A DNA stretch of 31,137 nt from Bacillota bacterium. GTDB lineage: Bacteria > Bacillota > Clostridia > Oscillospirales > Ruminococcaceae. A program made the position numbers and the translations under genes. The notes beneath the pieces are model-generated. The model searched no databases, was not told the origin of the DNA, and was given only the letters and a program-made list of their open reading frames with translations. Shown piece by piece: positions 8,266 to 16,201 of this stretch. The stretch covers positions 1-31,137 of the forward strand of contig JAEYXR010000106.1 in assembly GCA_023431215.1 (NCBI GenBank), read 5' to 3'. Position 1 is the stretch's first letter, and each line of letters opens with the position of its first letter.

Positions 8266-8904
8266 ATGAGTATTTTAACAGAAATTTCTGAAAACCTGCA
8301 AAAAGGTAAGGCCAAAATTGTAAAAGAGCTGGTGCAGCAGGCCATCGACGATGGTATTGATGTTAAAACTATTTTGCAAGAAGGGCTTTTGTCCGGCATG
8401 GGAATCATTGGAGAAAAGTTTAAGAACAACGAAGTGTTTGTACCTGAGGTTTTGGTAGCAGCTCGAGCCATGAATATGGGTGCTGCTTTGTTAAAACCTC
8501 TGCTGGCAGAAAGCGGCGTTGAGGCAGCGGGCAAAGTATGCCTTGGTACCGTTAAGGGGGACCTACACGACATTGGCAAAAACCTGGTAAAGATGATGCT
8601 GGAGGGCAAGGGCCTTGAAGTCATAGACCTTGGCACCGATGTTCCTCCCGAAAAATTTGTAGAAACAGCACAGAACGAAAATTGCCAGATTATTTGCTGC
8701 TCTGCCCTGCTCACCACCACCATGGGTGTGATGCAGGAAGTGGTAGAGGCAACCAAAAAGGCCGGCATCCGCAACCAGGTAAAGATTATGGTGGGAGGCG
8801 CTCCCGTTACCCAAAACTTCTGCGAGCAGATTGGTGCCGACAGCTACACTCCCGACGCAGCCAGCTGTGCTGATGTTGCCGTACAATATTGTGTAAGCCT
8901 GTAG
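8266..8904 (+). CDS. corrinoid protein (MtaC/MttC/MtbC-like, B12-binding)
   Basis: Methyl-carrying corrinoid protein of 212 residues, the shuttle between a substrate methyltransferase and an acceptor methyltransferase. Residues 1-90 form the helical cap domain (LLSGMGIIGEKFKNNEVFVPEVLVAARAMN). The B12 fold follows with GDLHDIGKNLV; Asp99, His101 and Gly104 give the DxHxxG signature in which His101 is the lower cobalt ligand, and the later SALLTTTM and GGAPV segments complete the base-off binding site. GGGAGG at 8251-8256 sets ATG 8266 as the start; the frame upstream has no good site. It is the first gene of a five-gene operon that also encodes its likely methyltransferase and reductive activator. 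Confidence 0.93.
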   Translation: MSILTEISENLQKGKAKIVKELVQQAIDDGIDVKTILQEGLLSGMGIIGEKFKNNEVFVPEVLVAARAMNMGAALLKPLLAESGVEAAGKVCLGTVKGDLHDIGKNLVKMMLEGKGLEVIDLGTDVPPEKFVETAQNENCQIICCSALLTTTMGVMQEVVEATKKAGIRNQVKIMVGGAPVTQNFCEQIGADSYTPDAASCADVAVQYCVSL

Positions 8905-8934
8905 CTTTATTTTAGTATTGAAAGGGTTGTTTCC

Positions 8935-9945
8935 ATGAAACGGAATATGCGGCTATGGCTTGACGAAATGCGTCAGGCACATATCAAAAAAGCTCTCCCT
9001 GTTCTTTCTTTTCCTGCCATCCAGTGGATGGGAATGAGTGTACGCGACCTGATATCCAGCAGCGAAGCCCAGGCTCGCGGCATGCTGCTCATTGCACAGC
9101 ATACAAGAGCTGCAGCATCTGTCAGTTTAATGGATCTTTCAGTGGAAGCAGAGTGTTTCGGCTGCCCTATCCGGGTATCGGATGATGAGGTTCCCACTGT
9201 TACAGGCAGTATCATTTCAAGTGAGGATGAGGCCAGAGAGCTGCAAATACCTGCTGTTGGTGCCTGCCGCACAGGCATCTACATTGAAGCCATTCGCATG
9301 GCTGCGGAGCAAATTTCCGACAGGCCTGTCCTTGCCGGTGTCATTGGTCCATTCTCCCTGACAGCACGCCTTGTTGACGTAACCGAAAGTATGGTATATT
9401 GTTATGAAGAGCCCGATATGATGCATATACTGCTGGACAAGGTCACACAGTTCTTAATTGCTTATTGTCAGGCTTACAAAGATGCAGGAGCCCATGGCGT
9501 TGTCATTGCTGAGCCGGTTGCCGGCCTGCTGTCGCCGTCCCTTTCTGCTGAATTTTCCGGTCCCTATGTCAAGCGTATTGTAGACGCAGTGCAGGATGAT
9601 CATTTTATTGTGATTTATCATAACTGTGGCAACTGCACCATTCAGATGATCGATTCTATTTTAGAAACCGGTTCGGCTGCTTACCATTTTGGCAATGCCA
9701 TCAATATGGCAGAAATGATGACACATATTCCATCAGATATGATTGCCATGGGTAATGTAGACCCCGCCGGACAATTTCGCCAGGGCACGCCGGAATCTAT
9801 TAGAGAAGAAACATTAAGAATTATGAATGAGTGCTGTCAATATCCAAACTTTGTCATTTCCTCCGGTTGTGATATTCCACCGCTGTCTCCCTGGAAAAAT
9901 ATCAATGCTTTTTTTGCAGCGGTAGATGAATATTATCATATATAG
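8935..9945 (+). CDS. MtaA/CmuA-family zinc methyltransferase (URO-D fold)
   Basis: Cobalamin-dependent methyltransferase of 336 residues in the MtaA/CmuA branch of the URO-D superfamily. The zinc site is visible: YHNCGNC with His229 and Cys231, and SSGCDIPP with Cys312, matching the HxC...C arrangement of MtaA. GNVDPAGQFRQGTPESIREE and the closing PWKNINAFFAAVDEYY are also family patterns. In methanogens MtaA moves methyl from corrinoid to coenzyme M; in bacterial demethylase systems members of this fold can instead act on the methylated substrate. It follows the corrinoid gene by 30 bp, so this protein is its likely partner. Whether it is the donor-side or acceptor-side enzyme cannot be read from sequence. 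Confidence 0.88.
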   Translation: MKRNMRLWLDEMRQAHIKKALPVLSFPAIQWMGMSVRDLISSSEAQARGMLLIAQHTRAAASVSLMDLSVEAECFGCPIRVSDDEVPTVTGSIISSEDEARELQIPAVGACRTGIYIEAIRMAAEQISDRPVLAGVIGPFSLTARLVDVTESMVYCYEEPDMMHILLDKVTQFLIAYCQAYKDAGAHGVVIAEPVAGLLSPSLSAEFSGPYVKRIVDAVQDDHFIVIYHNCGNCTIQMIDSILETGSAAYHFGNAINMAEMMTHIPSDMIAMGNVDPAGQFRQGTPESIREETLRIMNECCQYPNFVISSGCDIPPLSPWKNINAFFAAVDEYYHI

Positions 9946-9968
9946 CCCTTTATTGATGAGGTTGTATC

Positions 9969-10514
9969 ATGAACTTGCAATCCTTATGTAACACCGCTTT
10001 GTCCCTTGGGGCATATCACTGTACAGTAATAAAAACAGAAGAAATTGTATTTGACCGCGGCTTTCGCAGACTATGTGAAAGCAATGCCTGCGGCAATTAT
10101 GGCAAATGCTGGATGTGCCCACCCGATGCGGGAGATATTGATGCTTTGATAGAAGAGGCACAAAGCTTTGACGGCGCCATGGTGTACCAGACCATCGGCA
10201 AGCTGGAAGACAGCTACGACTTTGAGGGTATGATGGAAGCAGGGCTGCGGCACAACCAGCTGGCGCAGCAAATCTCAGAAGAATTTGCAAAGATACCCTT
10301 TGCCAAGGTGCTTCATCTGGGGGCAGGGGGATGCCGTGTCTGTGAAAGCTGTGCCAAGTGCCAAAACCAACCCTGCCGCCATCCCGGACAGGCCATGTCC
10401 AGCCTGGAAACCTACGGCATTGCCGTATCGCAGCTGGCAGAGGCCTGCGGCATGAAGTATTGTAACGGGCAAAATACCGTTACCTATTTTGGCGCCTATT
10501 TTTATAAGCTATAA
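9969..10514 (+). CDS. DUF2284 Cys-rich predicted metal-binding protein
   Basis: A 181-residue cytoplasmic protein rich in cysteines. Two groups are seen: ACGNYGKCWMCPP near residues 40-52 and CRVCESCAKCQNQPCRHPG near residues 119-138. Both are typical of DUF2284, a family of predicted metal- or iron-sulfur-binding proteins often found beside corrinoid methyltransferase genes. No reaction has been established for it that I know of; the spacing of cysteines suggests one or two iron-sulfur clusters, perhaps for electron delivery to the corrinoid activator encoded next. It sits 23 bp after the methyltransferase and 23 bp before the activator, inside the same operon. No membrane segment or signal peptide. 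Confidence 0.8.
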   Translation: MNLQSLCNTALSLGAYHCTVIKTEEIVFDRGFRRLCESNACGNYGKCWMCPPDAGDIDALIEEAQSFDGAMVYQTIGKLEDSYDFEGMMEAGLRHNQLAQQISEEFAKIPFAKVLHLGAGGCRVCESCAKCQNQPCRHPGQAMSSLETYGIAVSQLAEACGMKYCNGQNTVTYFGAYFYKL

Positions 10515-10537
10515 TTCATGGTAAGGATGATTCCATC

Positions 10538-12064
10538 ATGACAGATTGCAACATCACCATCGAGCAAAAGACCTTTTCTGCCACTCTGGGAACACGTCTG
10601 TCGGATGTATTTGCGGCATATGCGCCCAACCTTTCTCACCTGCCTGACATGCCCTGTGCCGGAATGGGGCGCTGCGGCAAGTGCCGTATAATTGCCCAGG
10701 GGGCTTTATCACCCCTAAGTCAGGCAGAGCTTTGCCACCTGACCCAGGAAGAGGTTGCAGCCGGCTGGCGTCTTGCCTGCTGCTGCACTGTTTTGGGGGA
10801 TTGCACCATAACGCTGCCCAAAACTGAAAAAAGCCAGATTCAGGGTGCAGGCATCATGCCCCACTTTGACCCCGACCCTGTCTTTGGGGAGTATGGCATT
10901 GCAGTAGATATCGGTACCACCACTCTTGCTGCCCAACTTTACGGCAAAGACGGGCTTTTGGCACAGGCTGCTGCACCCAACCCTCAAGCAAGCTACGGGG
11001 CGGATGTCATCTCCCGCATTGAGCAAGCCATGTCGGACAGCGGCAAGGCAGAAGCTCTGGCAGACTGCATCCGCCGGGGCGTTTCTGCGCTGATACAGGA
11101 GTTGTGCGTAAAGCCCAATATCCCCACAGAGGCGGTAGATGCGTTGGTCATTACCGGCAACACCGCCATGCTGTACCTGCTGACACGTCATGACCCCACC
11201 TGTCTTGCAGCCGCTCCCTTTGCGGCAGACCGTCTGTTTGGTGAGAATATCCCCGCTGCCACCCTGCAGCTGCCGTGCCCCAAGGCGATGGTGTATCTTC
11301 CTCCCTGCATTTCTGCCTTTGTGGGTGGGGATATTACTACGGCGCTCCTTGCCAGTGACCTGTGCAACCACCCTGATACCGCCCTGCTGGCGGATATTGG
11401 TACCAACGGAGAGGTTGCACTATGGCACCAGAATCAGCTGTTGTGCTGTTCCACTGCTGCAGGGCCTGCCTTTGAAGGCGCAGGGTTGTCCATGGGTATG
11501 GGCGGCAAAACAGGGGCAATAGACCATGTTAAAATAGACCCTCAAACCGGCACCCTACAGGCACATATTCTTGGCGATACTACCCCACGGGGCATTTGCG
11601 GCAGTGGTGTCATAGATGCATTAGCCTGCCTTTTGCAAACAGAGCAGATGGACAGCACCGGTTTTTTGAAGGATGGCAGCACAGTCATTTCTGACCCTGT
11701 AGTGCTTACCCAGCAGGATGTTCGCATGGTGCAGCTGGCAAAAAGCGCCATCTGTGCCGGTATTTCCACGTTGGTACAGCAAGCGGGTCTAACCTATCAT
11801 CAAATACAAACCTTTTACATAGCAGGCGGCTTTGGAAGTTATCTGGATATTACCAACGCCGCTTTTATCGGGCTTTTTCCTCCCCAACTGCAGCAGGCAA
11901 CCACAGTACTGGGCAATGCGTCTCTTTGTGGTGCGGCCATGCTGCTTCTTCAAAAGGATGCCGCTAAACAAGCACACTACATTGCCCGTCATGCAAAAAC
12001 CATTGACCTTTCCACCAGCAGTATATTTATGGATGCCTACACCAATGGGATGTTTTTTGAGTGA
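10538..12064 (+). CDS. RACo-like corrinoid reductive activator ([2Fe-2S] + ASKHA ATPase domain)
   Basis: ATP-dependent reductive activator that returns inactive Co(II) corrinoid protein to Co(I). Of 508 residues, 1-95 form a ferredoxin-like [2Fe-2S] domain with Cys40, Cys46, Cys49 (CAGMGRCGKC) and a final ligand in the Cys81-83 run. A linker leads to the ASKHA/DUF4445 region from about residue 115, with the phosphate loop GIAVDIGTTTLAAQLYG, a second loop ADIGTNGEVAL, AAGPAFEGAGLSMGMGGKTGAID, and YIAGGFGSYLDITNA near the end. This architecture is that of RACo and the activating enzymes of acetogen O-demethylases. It lies 23 bp after the DUF2284 gene and 17 bp before the transporter, and its target is almost certainly the corrinoid protein at 8266-8904. 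Confidence 0.9.
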   Translation: MTDCNITIEQKTFSATLGTRLSDVFAAYAPNLSHLPDMPCAGMGRCGKCRIIAQGALSPLSQAELCHLTQEEVAAGWRLACCCTVLGDCTITLPKTEKSQIQGAGIMPHFDPDPVFGEYGIAVDIGTTTLAAQLYGKDGLLAQAAAPNPQASYGADVISRIEQAMSDSGKAEALADCIRRGVSALIQELCVKPNIPTEAVDALVITGNTAMLYLLTRHDPTCLAAAPFAADRLFGENIPAATLQLPCPKAMVYLPPCISAFVGGDITTALLASDLCNHPDTALLADIGTNGEVALWHQNQLLCCSTAAGPAFEGAGLSMGMGGKTGAIDHVKIDPQTGTLQAHILGDTTPRGICGSGVIDALACLLQTEQMDSTGFLKDGSTVISDPVVLTQQDVRMVQLAKSAICAGISTLVQQAGLTYHQIQTFYIAGGFGSYLDITNAAFIGLFPPQLQQATTVLGNASLCGAAMLLLQKDAAKQAHYIARHAKTIDLSTSSIFMDAYTNGMFFE

Positions 12065-12081
12065 GGAGTAAAGGGTAAAGT

Positions 12082-13320
12082 ATGCAAAAAATTGCAAAAT
12101 GCTTTTTGTGGGATAATATGCTCAGCATGGCGGCCTTTTGGGCAAGCGCAGGAACGGTGGCAGCAGGGCTTACCAGCTACTATCAATTGCCCCTCACCCT
12201 TGCCAATATTATTGTTGGCCTACCGGCAACGCTGCCTTTTCTACAGGTTTTTGGAGACAAGCTATATCGGCGGGCATCACGCCCGGCAGCATTTCTTTAT
12301 GGTACAAATGTTGCTTGGCGTGTGCTGCTGCCTATGGCTTATTTTACTGTGCTTTTGCCGTGGCAGATTGGTCGTGTTGCCGCTGTGGTACTTTATTTTT
12401 GTGCGGTATCTGCATTTCAAATCTGCACACCTGCTCAAACAACATGGATGGTAAATCAGGTAAACAAATCTGCGTCTGCCAACTATTACGCACTGAGAGA
12501 AATGTGCTTTATGCTTGCTTATTGCGGCGCTTTTATTTCAATAAATTTAATTTTGTCCAGTGGCAGTAAACAGGGAACCGAAAAGCTCTCTTTTGCGGCA
12601 GCAGGCTTAATACAGGCGTTTTTGCTGGGCATAAGTATTGTGACACTGTTGCGGCTGCCCAAGCCCCAAAAAGCAAAGTCGGCCAGTAGCTCGTCAGGTA
12701 GCCTGCTGGCAGCATGGCAGCACAAGCCCTTTCAGCGTGTAGCTATTCTAAATATGGTGTGGTGCTTTTTAACCATGCTCATTGGCAACTACGCTTCACT
12801 ATATCAGGTACGAGTGATGCAGGTCAGCTTTGTTCAGCTGCTCATCTGGATTTCGGCGGGGAATATACTCCGTGCCCTATGCACACCGTTATCCGGAAAA
12901 TTAGCAATTCGTATTGGTTGGACCAGCGTAATCAGAATTTGTGTTGCTTTGTACGCAGTATGTGGTCTGATGTGGGCCTGCCTGCGAAGCAGTAACTTCA
13001 GCTGGCTTTACCCTCTGGCGGCCATTTGGAGTGCGTTACCCTTTGCGGGCATTACTGTGGGCTTTTTGCAGCTGCAGGTGGCAACCACCCAAGAGGATAA
13101 CCGCAGCAGCAGCTTTGCCATAGCCGCTTTGTGCAACGCCATTGGTGCTTTGGCAGGCAGCGGCGTATGCTCTGTGCTGATTGCCGTAATAGAGCACTGG
13201 GGACTAAGCCTGCAATTGCCTTTTTTGCTTGGGGCAGTTTTGTGTGGGACTTTAGCAGTCTATCTGTTTGGATCTAAAAACAAAGAGCCATGCGAAGCGT
13301 CTATTATTGGCCAGATTTAG
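12082..13320 (+). CDS. MFS transporter
   Basis: Inner-membrane major facilitator superfamily protein, 412 residues with about 12 hydrophobic helices split by a hydrophilic, Ser/Lys-rich middle loop (near residues 193-212, PKPQKAKSASSSSGS). No substrate-defining motif is recognised. It is preceded by GGAG/AAAGGG and lies 17 bp after the activator gene, as the last gene before a strong terminator. Its place in a corrinoid methyl-transfer operon suggests it imports the methylated substrate or exports the demethylated product; this is inference from position only. Confidence 0.75.
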   Translation: MQKIAKCFLWDNMLSMAAFWASAGTVAAGLTSYYQLPLTLANIIVGLPATLPFLQVFGDKLYRRASRPAAFLYGTNVAWRVLLPMAYFTVLLPWQIGRVAAVVLYFCAVSAFQICTPAQTTWMVNQVNKSASANYYALREMCFMLAYCGAFISINLILSSGSKQGTEKLSFAAAGLIQAFLLGISIVTLLRLPKPQKAKSASSSSGSLLAAWQHKPFQRVAILNMVWCFLTMLIGNYASLYQVRVMQVSFVQLLIWISAGNILRALCTPLSGKLAIRIGWTSVIRICVALYAVCGLMWACLRSSNFSWLYPLAAIWSALPFAGITVGFLQLQVATTQEDNRSSSFAIAALCNAIGALAGSGVCSVLIAVIEHWGLSLQLPFLLGAVLCGTLAVYLFGSKNKEPCEASIIGQI

Positions 13321-13330
13321 CAAAGCTTTT

Positions 13331-13376
13331 ACAAAGGCAAAGACGGCTCCCATTTGGACCCCGTCTTTGCCTTTGT
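13331..13376 (+). terminator. rho-independent terminator of the corrinoid operon
   Basis: A perfect 16-bp stem (13331-13346 with 13361-13376, loop of 14) starts 11 bp after the transporter stop and is followed by TTATTCTCTTATTTT. It lies between convergent genes and is rich enough to work for both, though the T-run favours the plus strand. Confidence 0.88.
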
Positions 13377-13433
13377 TTATTCTCTTATTTTCAGGATAGT
13401 AAGGATTGATTGTGCGACTTATTTTTTGATGAG

Positions 13434-15392
13434 TTAATATAGCCCAGATGGTTTTTTCAAGCTGTCCAAGTCGTGAGTAGGGGGCATACAGGTCTGATGA
13501 TGGCAAAGATAAAAGGTGGTTTTATCCTCTTTTAAGGGGTAATTTTCAGTAGGCTGATAAAGCACATTTACCGTACTGCTCAAAGGGATGGCAAGGGGCA
13601 GCTCGTTTTTATCCTCCTTGTCAGCCAGTACAACTGTAATTTGCGGCGGAGCATCAAGAAAATCAGACAAAGCCAGTAAAAACATAGCGTATCCAGCAGG
13701 ATACTGCTGTGCCTGGGCGGCTAGATAAGCCAATTGCTGTTTTAAAATATCTTCCAGCTTTTTGTCCTGAATCAGTGCAGTCAGTCGAACAAGGTTATAG
13801 GCCATTACAGAATTTCCGCTGGGCATGGCACCATCATAGGTTTCCTTGGGCTGTAAAATCAGCTGTTCATGCTCCTTCCCGTACAGGAAAAAACCGCCTT
13901 GCCGGACATCGTAAAAATCTGCAATTGCTTTTTGGCAAAGCTCTTCAGCCCTTTGTAAATAGTCTTTCTCCAATGTTGCATCATAAAGAGCCAGCTGTGC
14001 ATAAATGACGTTTGCATAATCGTCCAAAAAACCTTTTTCTCCTTTGCGGCCATTGCGAAAACTAACATATAGTGTATCTTTTTTGCATAACTGCTCGTTT
14101 ATAAACTGCTGAGCATTTTTTGCAGCCTGCAAATATTTTGGCTTTTTACTAATGCGGTAAAGCTGGCACAGGGCTGCTATCATCAATGCATTCCATGAGG
14201 TAAGAATTTTGTCATCCAGATGCAGGCGATTTCGTTGCTTGCGGTATTCATAGACGGCAGGCAGATATTTTTCAAATCTCGTATTTAACGGGTCGCTTTG
14301 CAGTAGGTTGGGTATACTTTTTCCTTCAAAGTTACCCTGCTCTGTAATATCATAGTAGCGGTTAAACTCTTCACCCGTTTCTTTGCCCAAAAGGTTGCAA
14401 ATCTCCCATGGGGCAAGGAGGTAATATTTTCCCTCCTCACCATCGCTGTCCGCATCCTGTGCGCTATAAAATCCGCCCTGACCTGAGGTCATTTCTTGGA
14501 GCAGGTAAGCTGCAATCTTTTCTGCAACCTCCCGATAAAAAGCCTTTTCTGTTACTTCACAGGCTTTGCAATAAGCCAGCATCAGCAGGGCATTGTCATA
14601 CAGCATCTTTTCAAAATGGGGGGCAAGATAATATTTATCAGTGGAATAACGGCAAAACCCATAGCCGATGTGGTCAAAAATCCCACCCCGGTACATTTGC
14701 ACCAGAGTATGCTCTGCCATTTCAAGGCATTGGCTATTCTTGCTTTTTTCATACTGCTGCAAAAGAAAAAGCAGGTTATGAGGGCTTGGGAACTTTGGTG
14801 CATTTCCAAACCCACCATACTCTTTATCGTAGCTGGCCTTATAAATTTCAACAGCTTTTTTTAGCAGCAATCTGTTGGGCTCACCGGCAGAGGGCTGCTC
14901 CCTTAACAAACCAAGCACCTCCTCCGCTGAGGACAATAACAAGGTGCGATCATTGAGCCATTTTTGATGAATGGCGTAAAGCAGTTCTTTAAAGCCAATT
15001 GAACCATAGCGAGCTATGATTGGAAAGTAAGTTCCTGCAAAAAAAGGTTTTTGGTCCGGTGTCATAAAAATGCTGGTAGGCCAGCCGCCGCTGCCGGTAA
15101 AGGCCTGGCACACCGACATATAAATACTGTCGATGTCAGGTCTTTCCTCCTTATCCACCTTAATGGAGATAAAATACGAATTAAGCAGGTGGGCAATATC
15201 CTTATTTTCAAAGCTCTCATGAGCCATCACATGGCACCAGTGGCAGGTGCTGTAGCCAATGCTGAGAAAAACCGGTTTGTCCTCTGCCTTAGCTCTGGCA
15301 AAAGCTTCCTCGCACCAGGGGTACCAGTCCACCGGATTTTCACTATGCTGCAGCAAATATGGGCTTGTTTCATTTATTAAATGATTACTCAT
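13434..15392 (-). CDS. YyaL/SPATA20-like thioredoxin-domain protein (DUF255)
   Basis: A 652-residue protein of the widespread DUF255 family (YyaL in Bacillus, SPATA20 in animals). The N-terminal about 160 residues are a thioredoxin-like domain with NPVDWYPWCEEAF and YSTCHWCHVM, giving Cys50-x-x-Cys53, then GGWPTSIFMTPDQKPFFAGTYFP. The remainder is an alpha/alpha barrel resembling glycosidases, with GGFGNAPKFPSPHNLLFLL, YSAQDADSDGEEGKYY and ILTSWNALMIAAL. Its molecular role is not settled. ATG at 15392 is preferred because GGAAGGAAGG precedes it; the open frame reaches 15419. It is a lone minus-strand gene convergent with the MFS gene. A TATACT box on the minus strand (15429-15424), 32 bp before the start, is a weak promoter candidate without a clear -35. 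Confidence 0.9.
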   Translation of the reverse strand: MSNHLINETSPYLLQHSENPVDWYPWCEEAFARAKAEDKPVFLSIGYSTCHWCHVMAHESFENKDIAHLLNSYFISIKVDKEERPDIDSIYMSVCQAFTGSGGWPTSIFMTPDQKPFFAGTYFPIIARYGSIGFKELLYAIHQKWLNDRTLLLSSAEEVLGLLREQPSAGEPNRLLLKKAVEIYKASYDKEYGGFGNAPKFPSPHNLLFLLQQYEKSKNSQCLEMAEHTLVQMYRGGIFDHIGYGFCRYSTDKYYLAPHFEKMLYDNALLMLAYCKACEVTEKAFYREVAEKIAAYLLQEMTSGQGGFYSAQDADSDGEEGKYYLLAPWEICNLLGKETGEEFNRYYDITEQGNFEGKSIPNLLQSDPLNTRFEKYLPAVYEYRKQRNRLHLDDKILTSWNALMIAALCQLYRISKKPKYLQAAKNAQQFINEQLCKKDTLYVSFRNGRKGEKGFLDDYANVIYAQLALYDATLEKDYLQRAEELCQKAIADFYDVRQGGFFLYGKEHEQLILQPKETYDGAMPSGNSVMAYNLVRLTALIQDKKLEDILKQQLAYLAAQAQQYPAGYAMFLLALSDFLDAPPQITVVLADKEDKNELPLAIPLSSTVNVLYQPTENYPLKEDKTTFYLCHHQTCMPPTHDLDSLKKPSGLY

Positions 15393-15573
15393 TTCGGCCT
15401 TCCTTCCAAATACATTCAAAAATAGTATAGCTCAAATTGTGCAGGCTATCCTCTAAAATGAATGTATGATTTGCTAAAGAAAATAAATAATTTTTTGCCG
15501 CCAGAGACAGAAAGGCCAACAGTGCAATATGCTGCAGCAATCGACACCACTTGTTCCTTGTGGCATATTATTT

Positions 15574-15648
15574 CATAAAAGATATCATCAACCATCGCCT
15601 TAGGGTAGTTGACACCCGTGGAAAGAAGTTGTTTGATATCTTTTTATG
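15574..15648. repeat. inverted repeat with 35-nt loop
   Basis: Arms 15574-15592 and 15628-15648 pair around an 11-bp perfect core AAAAGATATCA (15577-15587)/TGATATCTTTT (15634-15644), extended outwards by CATA/TATG with one bulged base. It is not next to any gene stop; the outer end is followed by no long T-run. Origin unknown. Confidence 0.6.
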
Positions 15649-15740
15649 TCTTGGTATTAAGCACTGTGATTCTCCTCACAGGCTCATTTTTGCACGTTGA
15701 GCAACCGTAAAAAGCGGAAAACCTCACCTTGGCTGACACC

Positions 15741-15780
15741 AAATAGTAAAGACCAGTCTTTCAACTGGTCTTTACTATTT
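15741..15780. terminator. 17-bp terminator-like hairpin, copy A
   Basis: A perfect 17-bp stem (15741-15757 with 15764-15780, loop of 6) rich in A on one side and T on the other, hence able to act in both directions. On the minus strand it is the second hairpin downstream of the tRNA cluster. It closes copy A of the duplicated segment. Confidence 0.65.
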
Positions 15781-15842
15781 ATGAGTCTGTGACAAAATAG
15801 ATGTTGCAGGCTTTTATGCTCTCGGAAGGAAAAGAAAGTGTG

Positions 15843-15869
15843 AAAGAGAAACCATCAGAATTTCTCTTT
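15843..15869. terminator. 9-bp hairpin between the two duplicated segments
   Basis: AAAGAGAAA (15843-15851) pairs with TTTCTCTTT (15861-15869) over a 9-nt loop. AT-rich and weak; a helper terminator or chance structure. Confidence 0.35.
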
Positions 15870-15916
15870 TGCGTTGAGCAAGTGCAGCCAACGGATAACT
15901 TGCACCGTGCGCAATA

Positions 15917-15958
15917 CCAAATAAAAAGACTCGTCTTACGACGAGTCTTTTTATTTGG
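15917..15958 (-). terminator. tRNA-cluster terminator, 19-bp perfect stem
   Basis: 15917-15935 pairs perfectly with 15940-15958 over a TTAC loop. On the minus strand the stem begins with the CCA end of tRNA-Gln itself and ends in a TTTTTATTT tract, so termination would follow the last tRNA directly and 3' processing must open the stem. The structure is symmetric enough to work from the other side too. Confidence 0.85.
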
Positions 15959-16031
15959 TTGGGCTGGCTGGATTCGAACCAGCGGGATGCGGGAGTCAAA
16001 GTCCCGTGCCTTACCGCTTGGCTACAGCCCA
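15956..16031 (-). tRNA. tRNA-Gln (anticodon TTG)
   Basis: Cloverleaf read on the minus strand: acceptor TGGGCTG/CAGCCCA, anticodon stem CGGGA/TCCCG around loop CTTTGAC, T-arm with GGTTCGAATCC, discriminator A and encoded CCA (15958-15956). Last gene of the four-tRNA unit. Confidence 0.96.
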
Positions 16032-16089
16032 TTATAGGAACAGGGACCTGGCCAAGAGCTGACCTCTTACCCGGATCCCTGTTTTGTTA

Positions 16090-16167
16090 TGGGGTGGATA
16101 GTGGAATTCGAATCCACGACCTCCAGAGCCACAATCTGGCGCGCTAACCAACTGCGCTATACCCACC
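16090..16167 (-). tRNA. tRNA-His (anticodon GTG)
   Basis: Minus-strand cloverleaf: acceptor GTGGGTA/TATCCAC with one G-T pair, anticodon stem CCAGA/TCTGG around loop TTGTGGC, discriminator C and encoded CCA. The additional G at 16167 opposite the C discriminator is the G-1 identity base of tRNA-His and is included. Confidence 0.96.
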
Positions 16168-16201
16168 ATATAAAACGCATATCCATGCGCAGAAAACGTT
16201 A

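Larger units (their letters stand above)
15393..15955. other. hairpin-rich gene-free stretch
   Basis: No supported gene in these about 560 bp. The stretch holds four separate hairpins, listed individually, and a diverged duplicated segment: CGTTGAGCAA at 15695-15704 and 15872-15881, each followed after about 36 nt by ACC, AAATA and a long terminator-like stem. It could encode one or two small RNAs transcribed rightwards, each ending at its own hairpin; no convincing promoter was found. Confidence 0.45.

Noticed and set aside
8935..9945. Uroporphyrinogen decarboxylase (HemE) for haem synthesis
   Set aside because: The HxC...C zinc site and the corrinoid operon context indicate the MtaA/CmuA branch.
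12714..12995. Small plus-strand frame inside the MFS gene
   Set aside because: Overlaps the transporter in another frame without its own ribosome site.
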